Positions 58,565 to 64,000 of a stretch of 64,000 nucleotides of DNA are shown here, in pieces. The DNA lies in NCBI GenBank assembly GCA_910578865.1, contig CAJTRM010000001.1:372248-436247 (forward strand), given 5' to 3'. Under the pieces are notes generated by a model, which searched no databases, was not told the DNA's origin, and saw nothing but the letters and a program-made list of their open reading frames with translations. A program made the translations under genes and the position numbers. The DNA is from an uncultured Dorea sp. GTDB taxonomy: Bacteria > Bacillota_A > Clostridia > Lachnospirales > Lachnospiraceae. Position 1 is the first letter of the stretch, and the number at the start of each line of letters is the position of its first letter.

Positions 58565-61106
58565 ACATACCTCGATTTCTAATCCATTTCATCAATTGAA
58601 TGACCGGCAGATTCAGCAATGCCAGACCATATACCGTTAATAACTGCTCCAGATTCAGGCTGACTACTTTAAAAACCCCCTGAAGCCCCGGAATGACCAT
58701 AACACCGGTGATCAGCAGCAGTCCAAGCAGAAATGCCCCAATCAGATATATGTTATTGAACAGTCTCCGGCTAAAGATCACCGGCTTTGCAGCTTTACAG
58801 TTAAATCCGTGTACAAGTCTGCCGGTGCAGAGCGCGCCGAATGCCATCGTACTTGCAAGAGCACTCCCTCCCTGCAGATTACCGGCCCAGAACGCTGTCA
58901 TTGTCATTACCGCGATGATCAGTCCTTCTGTCACTATACTCCACAAAAACGATCCCGTCAATATCGATTGATCCATCGGTCTGGGCCGTTCCTCCATCAC
59001 GTCTCTGGAATGTGGTTCAAGCCCCAGCGCAATCGCCGGAAGACTGTCCGTCAGCAGATTGATAAACAGCAGATGTACCGGTGCAAAGGGAACCGGAAGA
59101 CCTGCGGCAGACGCATACAGCACTGCCAGGATCGCTGCGAAATTACCTGATAACAGGAACTGAATCGCATTTTTAATATTCCGGTATATATTACGTCCAT
59201 TTTCTACAGCTTTTATGATCGTAGCAAAATTATCATCAGTCAATACCATTGCAGCGGCATCCTTGGATACTTCGCTCCCGGTAATCCCCATAGCCACACC
59301 TATGTCCGCCTGTTTCAGCGCCGGTGCATCATTTACCCCGTCTCCCGTCATGGAAACAATATTTCCTTTCTCCTGCCATGCACGGACAATACGGATCTTA
59401 TGTTCCGGAGACACTCTGGCATACACGGAAATCCCATCTACAAAATCCCGGAGTTCTTCATCCGACATTCCCTCAATCACGGCGCCCTCGCATGCCTCTG
59501 CTTCCTCCTTGAGAATACCGATCCGTTTAGCAATAGCCGCTGCAGTGACCTTATGATCCCCGGTAATCATAATCGGCCGTATCCCTGCTCTGATACAATC
59601 TGCTACTGCCTCTTTTGATTCCTGCCTCGGCGGATCCATCATAGAGATAAGTCCAAGAAAGGTCAGATTCTTTTCATCCTCCAGTTTCAGCGCCCTCTCC
59701 TCCTTAAGTTCTTTGTAGGCAAATGCCAGAACACGGAGACCTCCTGCGGAAAATTCCTGATTCTGCTTTTCTATCTCTGCCCTGTCTTCTTCTGAAAATC
59801 TCTGCGCTCCATTCTTCGTGTAAATGTTATCCACACGGTCCAGCAGCACATCTACCGCACCTTTTACGACCATCACATATTTTCCGTCAAAGCTATGTGC
59901 CGTTGACATCAATTTCCGCTCACTGTCAAACGGGATTTCCGATTTTCTTTCGTAGCAGCTGCGGATCTTAAGAGCATCGAATCCAAGCCTGCTCCCCAGA
60001 TTAATGAGGGCCGTCTCCGTAGGGTCGCCGATCTCCTGGCCGCCAGTATTGGTAGAATCATTACAGAGAATGCTGTATTCCAGAAGACGTCTCTGACTAT
60101 CTGCCTCCGGATCAACTTCTTCAGCGGCAACACGTACCCCGTCCACATAATAATCTTCTACTGTCATTTTATTCTGCGTCAGCGTCCCTGTTTTATCCGA
60201 ACAAATGACAGATACGCTGCCAAGTCCTTCCACGGCCTGAAGCTTACGGATAATAGCATGTTCCTTCGCCATCTTCTGTGTTCCGAAAGAAAGAACAATT
60301 GTAACGATAGAGCTTAATGCCTCCGGTATTGCCGCGACAGCCAATGCAACGGCAAACAAAAATGCATCTATGACAGATCCGCCGCGGATCACATTCAGTC
60401 CGAATAAAATACCGCAGAATACCAAAATAATAATTGACAGTTTGCGTCCGAAATCATCCAGGCTTATCTGAAGAGGCGTTCGTTTTTCCGAGGTGCTTTT
60501 TAGTAAACCGGCAATTTTTCCCACCTCTGTCCCCATTCCGATCTCTGTCACTTCAAAGGAGGCTCTTCCGTAAGTTGCAAAGCTCCCTGAAAAAACACGA
60601 TTCGTCCGGTCACCAAGGGCAGCATCTTCCGGCACATCCTCCAGAGACTTTTCTACTGAAAGACTCTCTCCCGTCAATGCGCTTTCATCCACCTTCAGGC
60701 TTGCCACACTCAAAAGTTTCCCGTCTGCCGGAATACAATCTCCGGCCTCAACAACCACCTCGTCCCCAATCGTGACCTCACGGGAGGGAATCTGGATCAT
60801 CATTCCGTCACGGACTACTTTTGCCTCCGGAGCAGAGAGCTGCTTCAGGCTGCTCAGAGACTGTTCTGCCTTTACCGTCTGCACTGTCCCGAGAACCGCA
60901 TTAATAATAATTACCACAAATATAACAGCAGCACTTTCTGCATCTCCCAGAAATCCTGATATTATTGCGGCAAAGATCAGGATAATTACAAGAAAATCCC
61001 GGAACTGTTCTAAAAATATCTGAGGAATGCTTTTTTTCTTCCCCTCCAGCAGTTCATTATATCCATATTTCTGCTGGTTCCTTCCTGCCTGTTCACTCGT
61101 TAACAT
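58539..61106 (-). CDS. P-type cation-translocating ATPase (Ca2+/Mn2+ type)
   Basis: An 855-aa P2-type ATPase: actuator TGES (DESALTGESLSVEKS), phosphorylation site VICSDKTGTLTQNKMTV, nucleotide-domain KGAVDVLLDRV, hinge MTGDGVNDAPALKQADIGVAMG, and membrane helix 4 VALAVAAIPEALSSIVTIVL (PEAL, calcium-pump-like). C-terminal helices include HLLFINLLTDSLPAIALGLEP. The PMCA-like set points to Ca2+, but the leader carries a yybP-ykoY Mn2+ riboswitch, so Mn2+ efflux is equally likely. GAGAGGATATG precedes the ATG. Confidence 0.93.
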   Translation of the reverse strand: MLTSEQAGRNQQKYGYNELLEGKKKSIPQIFLEQFRDFLVIILIFAAIISGFLGDAESAAVIFVVIIINAVLGTVQTVKAEQSLSSLKQLSAPEAKVVRDGMMIQIPSREVTIGDEVVVEAGDCIPADGKLLSVASLKVDESALTGESLSVEKSLEDVPEDAALGDRTNRVFSGSFATYGRASFEVTEIGMGTEVGKIAGLLKSTSEKRTPLQISLDDFGRKLSIIILVFCGILFGLNVIRGGSVIDAFLFAVALAVAAIPEALSSIVTIVLSFGTQKMAKEHAIIRKLQAVEGLGSVSVICSDKTGTLTQNKMTVEDYYVDGVRVAAEEVDPEADSQRRLLEYSILCNDSTNTGGQEIGDPTETALINLGSRLGFDALKIRSCYERKSEIPFDSERKLMSTAHSFDGKYVMVVKGAVDVLLDRVDNIYTKNGAQRFSEEDRAEIEKQNQEFSAGGLRVLAFAYKELKEERALKLEDEKNLTFLGLISMMDPPRQESKEAVADCIRAGIRPIMITGDHKVTAAAIAKRIGILKEEAEACEGAVIEGMSDEELRDFVDGISVYARVSPEHKIRIVRAWQEKGNIVSMTGDGVNDAPALKQADIGVAMGITGSEVSKDAAAMVLTDDNFATIIKAVENGRNIYRNIKNAIQFLLSGNFAAILAVLYASAAGLPVPFAPVHLLFINLLTDSLPAIALGLEPHSRDVMEERPRPMDQSILTGSFLWSIVTEGLIIAVMTMTAFWAGNLQGGSALASTMAFGALCTGRLVHGFNCKAAKPVIFSRRLFNNIYLIGAFLLGLLLITGVMVIPGLQGVFKVVSLNLEQLLTVYGLALLNLPVIQLMKWIRNRGMYGVKSGKY

Positions 61107-61182
61107 ATCATATCCTCTCTTTCCTGCAATAAGTTCTCTTCTTAGTGTTGCCGCTTTTGAACAGCCTTAAATCATAGATTAC

Positions 61183-61228
61183 AAAAAAGAGACCCTTATT
61201 GCATAATCAATAATGCAATAAAAGTCTC
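61183..61228 (-). terminator. Riboswitch-linked intrinsic terminator
   Basis: On the minus strand GAGAC...TTATTGCAT pairs with ATGCAATAA...GTCTC, then six Ts (complement of 61183-61188). Its 5' arm reuses the 3' side of the aptamer's closing stem (61219-61230), so the two folds exclude each other. Confidence 0.8.
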
Positions 61229-61322
61229 ACTGTTTCATTACGATACGGATGACGGATCATCGTACTGACGACATCGTACACGCAGGGCATTTTTTGCTCC
61301 TCACGTCAGTTACTCCCTTTTA
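61219..61322 (-). promoter_or_regulatory. yybP-ykoY (Mn2+) riboswitch
   Basis: The leader opens TAAAAGGGAGTAAC (61322-61309) and closes GTGAGACTTTTA (61230-61219), giving the P1 pairing TAAAAG/CTTTTA. Between lie TCGTCAGTACGA and CCGTATCG hairpin-loop segments like those of the manganese-sensing aptamer (GGGGAGTA near the 5' end, an ATACG-like loop near the 3' end). It lies just upstream of a terminator and a P-type ATPase gene, a known target class. Metal binding would stabilise P1, prevent the terminator and turn the pump on. The 5' motif is GGGAGTAAC, one G short of the consensus as I remember it. Confidence 0.75.
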
Positions 61323-61331
61323 TGTTTAATT

Positions 61332-61360
61332 AATGTACCTCATAATCTTTCATGTGTCAA
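61332..61360 (-). promoter_or_regulatory. Promoter of the riboswitch / P-type ATPase transcript
   Basis: On the minus strand TTGACA (61360-61355), 17 bases, TACATT (61337-61332); transcription would start at the aptamer's 5' edge. Confidence 0.8.
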
Positions 61361-61386
61361 GATATCCGATATAATTTATACAAAAT

Positions 61387-62067
61387 TTATATAAAAGGGC
61401 CTGACATATTGAAAGTATCCTCCGGTAAACCCTCCTGCTGCATAAAATGTCTGACTGAATTCATATAATGCCTGTGGATTGCGTCGCAGATGGTTTCCAC
61501 ATTCTTTGTCTCTAAAGCATCTACCAGTTCCCTGTGGATCTTATACTGCCTCTTTACAGTATCCGTTTCGTCAAATCCGTAGATATAGCAGCTTATAATA
61601 CTCCCGTAATCCAGATCCGACCATAACTTCATAAGCCTCTCAGATGATGCTTTTTCGACTATAATACGATGCAGCCTATGATCATAGTTTACCACTTCTT
61701 CATAGTTATCAAGATTTTCCATCAACCGGAGGATCTCCTCCATCTTTCTTATATCTTCTTCTATATAATCTCCGCCGCTTAACCGGACTGCAAGAATTTC
61801 ATATGTAGACCGGAGCAGATAGATCTCATACAGGTCCTTAATGGTTGCTTCTTTGACAGAACACCCTATATTTCTTGTATATTCAACCAGCCCTTCCTGT
61901 TCCAGCTGTCGAAGTGCCTCTCTGATCGGCCCTCTGCTGACATTCAGTTCTTTTGACAGATTCTGCTCCACAATCCTCATGCCCGGCTTTAATTCACGAT
62001 TCAATATTTGGTCGCGGATTTCTTTCACAACGTTTTCCCGCAATGTATGATATTCTAATTTACTCAT
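61387..62067 (-). CDS. GntR family regulator, FCD (FadR-like) type
   Basis: A 226-aa regulator. The N-terminal winged helix (LRENVVKEIRDQILNRELKPGMRIVEQNLSKELNVSRGPIREALRQLEQEGLVEYTRNIGCSV) is standard GntR. The C-terminal FCD domain (YEIYLLRSTYEILAVRLSGGD, YDHRLHRIIVEKASSERL, ETICDAIHRHYMNSV) retains the Asp/His residues that hold a metal near the effector site. It is followed at once by the P-type ATPase promoter. The M18 aminopeptidase upstream on the same strand may be part of its regulon. Confidence 0.9.
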   Translation of the reverse strand: MSKLEYHTLRENVVKEIRDQILNRELKPGMRIVEQNLSKELNVSRGPIREALRQLEQEGLVEYTRNIGCSVKEATIKDLYEIYLLRSTYEILAVRLSGGDYIEEDIRKMEEILRLMENLDNYEEVVNYDHRLHRIIVEKASSERLMKLWSDLDYGSIISCYIYGFDETDTVKRQYKIHRELVDALETKNVETICDAIHRHYMNSVRHFMQQEGLPEDTFNMSGPFI

Positions 62068-62144
62068 GGCTTTCTCTTTCCTGTATACCTATGTTGTAAC
62101 GTACTGAAGTCATTTTATCACACATTTGCAGAAAAATGAAATCT

Positions 62145-63458
62145 TTACATCAAAAAAATTTTTTCTTTTTTTTCACAAATATGAAAATTATAAAATGTCT
62201 CTAATGCCTTCACCATATATTCAGTATCCCTGATTCCTGCCGTCTCATATGCAGAATGCATACCAAGCTGCGGAAGTCCGATATCAACAGCATTTAATGA
62301 CACTCTGGTAGAAGAGATATTTCCAAGAGTACTGCCTCCGGCTTCATCAGACCTGTTGGCAAAAAACTGTACCGGGACGCCTGCTTTCTCACAAATGCTT
62401 CTGAAAATGGCAACACTGACTGCGTCGCTTGTATATTTCTGTCCGGCATGTGCTTTTACTACAATCCCCTCATTCATATATACACAATTTTCCACATCCG
62501 TTTTCTCCGGATGATTCGGATGAACTGCATGAGCATTATCCGCACTGATCATAAAACTTGCCGAAACAGCACGATAATAATCTTCCTGTGTCTTTCCAAG
62601 CGCCGTATTGATCCGGTTCAGCACATCATATAAAAATGTAGATCCTGCTCCCTGCTTAGTTGCAGATCCTACCTCTTCATTGTCAAAGCATGCGTACACA
62701 TTTACCGACTGGTTATTATATCCCTTCAAAAATCCTTTCAGCGTTGCGAAGGCACACTGCATATCATCCAGATGCGGCGCCGAGATAAATTCCTCTTTTG
62801 CTCCCCATATAGTTCCTTCCGCTCTGTTATAGAGATACAGATCTTTGCCATAGATTGCATCCACAGAAACATGAAGTTCCTCCGCAATCAATTTATCAAA
62901 GTCCTCTTTTGATACTCCTTCTCCTCCAAACAGCGGAAGCATGTCAATCTGTTTGTTATACGCGTATCCGTCATTTATCTGGCGGTTCATGTGAATTGCC
63001 ATGCTGGGAATCATCACGAGATCCCTGTCAATATCAAACAGACGCGTTTCCAGATGATCTCCTTCTTTTACCAGCACTCTTCCGGCAACAGACAGCGGAC
63101 GGTCAAACCAGGTGGAACAGATCATTCCTCCGTATCCTTCTGTATTAAGCTTAATATATTTTTTCTTAACTTCCAGACCAGCTTTTTCTTTCACCTTAAA
63201 TGTAGGAAAATCACTGTGGGACGCCGCAATATTAAAGCTGTAATCTTCCAGGGCATTTCCTATGTGAAACGCTATAATACTGGTGTCATTTCTTGTGACA
63301 TAATATTTCCCCTCCGGTTCAAGTTTCCACACACTGCCTTCTCTCAGCTCTATATAGCCTTCGTCATTAAGCTGCTGTGCTATATTATGGACTGCATGAA
63401 AAGAGGACGGGCTGGCCTTTAAAAAGTCCAACAATTCCCGGGATAATTCTTTATACAT
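62145..63458 (-). CDS. apeB: M18 family aminopeptidase
   Basis: A 437-aa zinc aminopeptidase that removes N-terminal acidic or neutral residues from peptides. Metal and catalytic segments: IAASHSDFPTFKV (zinc His), SAPHLDDMQCAFATLKGFL (bridging Asp), FDNEEVGSATKQGAGSTFL (catalytic Glu-Glu) and ADNAHAVHPNHPEKTD (zinc Asp/His); the C-terminal NISSTRVSLNAVDIGLPQLGMHSAYE carries the last histidine. AAGGAG precedes the ATG. Confidence 0.95.
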   Translation of the reverse strand: MYKELSRELLDFLKASPSSFHAVHNIAQQLNDEGYIELREGSVWKLEPEGKYYVTRNDTSIIAFHIGNALEDYSFNIAASHSDFPTFKVKEKAGLEVKKKYIKLNTEGYGGMICSTWFDRPLSVAGRVLVKEGDHLETRLFDIDRDLVMIPSMAIHMNRQINDGYAYNKQIDMLPLFGGEGVSKEDFDKLIAEELHVSVDAIYGKDLYLYNRAEGTIWGAKEEFISAPHLDDMQCAFATLKGFLKGYNNQSVNVYACFDNEEVGSATKQGAGSTFLYDVLNRINTALGKTQEDYYRAVSASFMISADNAHAVHPNHPEKTDVENCVYMNEGIVVKAHAGQKYTSDAVSVAIFRSICEKAGVPVQFFANRSDEAGGSTLGNISSTRVSLNAVDIGLPQLGMHSAYETAGIRDTEYMVKALETFYNFHICEKKEKIFLM

Positions 63459-63666
63459 TTTTTGATCTCCTTTTCTTTGATATCTAATGTATGAAACATC
63501 TACAAATCACAGTCGTTACAAATATATTATATCTGTATCTATCCTATGTGTACAGGCCTCAACAGCGTTCTTTCGCAGCAGCCTGTATCTAAAAATCACT
63601 TAGAGTCCAAGACGTATCTGTGACTCATCTACATCCTGGACTCCTATGATTTCATGTATTAGCCTT

Positions 63667-64000
63667 TTACTGGTTTTCTCCCTTTTTCGCTCTTTCTTTT
63701 TTTGCGAGATAAGGCATAATTACACCCAGTGCTGTAAGCACGATCGGAGTAATAATATTTAAGGCCATTGTAAAGATATCGTCTGAATACATACCAAGCA
63801 GACAGCAGGCCGCCGTCAGGATAAAGCACCACGCGCCAAATATTTTGGCAACTGCCTGATTCTTCACAAAACGATATTCTGCCGGAATCTTATCATATGC
63901 CTTCCTCAGTGCAAGGTACGCTACAAATACCCACAGATAACGTAACGGCATACATACGGAATTCAGCTTTGTAAGCTGTGCAAGCACTGCTGCAGCTCCA
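63667..64000 (-). CDS. APC-family amino acid permease, C-terminal part
   Basis: The frame is open to the right edge, so only the last 111 codons are seen. It reads GAAAVLAQLTKLNSVCMPLRYLWVFVAYLALRKAYDKIP, matching late helices of APC-superfamily permeases (MPLRYLWVFxAYxALRK is typical of the glutamate/GABA-type and YfnA-like groups). Two last helices and a short basic tail KKERAKKGENQ follow. It might work with the aminopeptidase to use peptides, which is inference. Confidence 0.75.
   Translation of the reverse strand, partial: GAAAVLAQLTKLNSVCMPLRYLWVFVAYLALRKAYDKIPAEYRFVKNQAVAKIFGAWCFILTAACCLLGMYSDDIFTMALNIITPIVLTALGVIMPYLAKKERAKKGENQ

Overview
The window reads as a chromosomal segment of an anaerobic, spore-forming or spore-ancestral gut Firmicute, most likely a Lachnospiraceae (Dorea / Mediterraneibacter / Blautia-like). 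The reasons are a V-type ATPase operon, two rubrerythrins behind a Fur/PerR-type regulator, sporulation-linked genes (BofA-like, CwlD-like, RicT), a clostridial Tad pilus locus, a TSCPD protein, a DUF1002 protein, strong AGGAGG ribosome sites and moderate GC. No rRNA, tRNA, CRISPR array, prophage or plasmid module was seen.

Layout. 1-3.4 kb: the start of a V-type ATPase operon (minus strand; subunits G/H, C, I, then K cut by the edge). 3.6-6.1 kb: trmB, a 50-codon unknown gene, a thioredoxin-like gene and a secreted DUF1002 protein. 6.2-11.4 kb: glgB and a giant TPR / acidic-repeat / P-loop ATPase protein. 11.4-12.3 kb: a cryptic minus-strand unit of three tiny ORFs, then bioY under a consensus promoter whose -35 lies in a BirA-like operator. 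12.9-20 kb: an Rpn-type nuclease, an ECF sigma factor with a membrane beta-propeller protein, an aconitase-family hydratase and a CdaR-like regulator. 20.2-29.4 kb: the shared sugar-importer ATPase (MsmK/UgpC) and a housekeeping block pgi, speA-like, gmk-like, holB, ricT, trmN6-like, rsmI that follows Bacillus gene order, with a guanylate-kinase-like gene where tmk would be.

29.5-33.5 kb: mtnN; a small toxin gene interrupted by a 271-bp palindromic MITE-like element and overlapped by a probable antisense RNA; a TSCPD gene; a second inverted-repeat element; two envelope-associated unknowns. 33.5-37.2 kb: murG, a second ECF sigma factor, a HIT protein, an orphan histidine kinase and a rhomboid protease whose coding ends overlap head-on. 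37.2-45.3 kb: a ten-gene Tad/Flp pilus operon with extensive gene overlaps, including a Flp pilin of only 58 aa. 45.6-52.6 kb: phosphopantetheinyl transferase, bofA-like, yaaL-like, dCMP deaminase, upp, tsaC (apparently leaderless), cwlD-like and a GH18/SH3 protein with a 45-bp coding repeat. 53-57.3 kb: mecA, a DUF1858 protein, an AT-rich stretch with three perfect DnaA boxes, an NlpC/P60 hydrolase, perR-like and two rubrerythrins. 57.4-64 kb: an AI-2E-family permease, a P-type cation ATPase behind a yybP-ykoY (Mn2+) riboswitch and terminator, a GntR regulator, an M18 aminopeptidase and the end of an amino-acid permease.

Most of the novelty lies in regulatory and repeat structure rather than in new enzyme families. 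The strongest points are the element-disrupted type I toxin locus (removing the element plus one TA restores the reading frame), the element's deletion derivative elsewhere in the window, the riboswitch-controlled cation pump, the rubrerythrin operator palindrome, the DnaA-box cluster and the acidic-repeat ATPase. All family assignments come from reading motifs, not from database searches.
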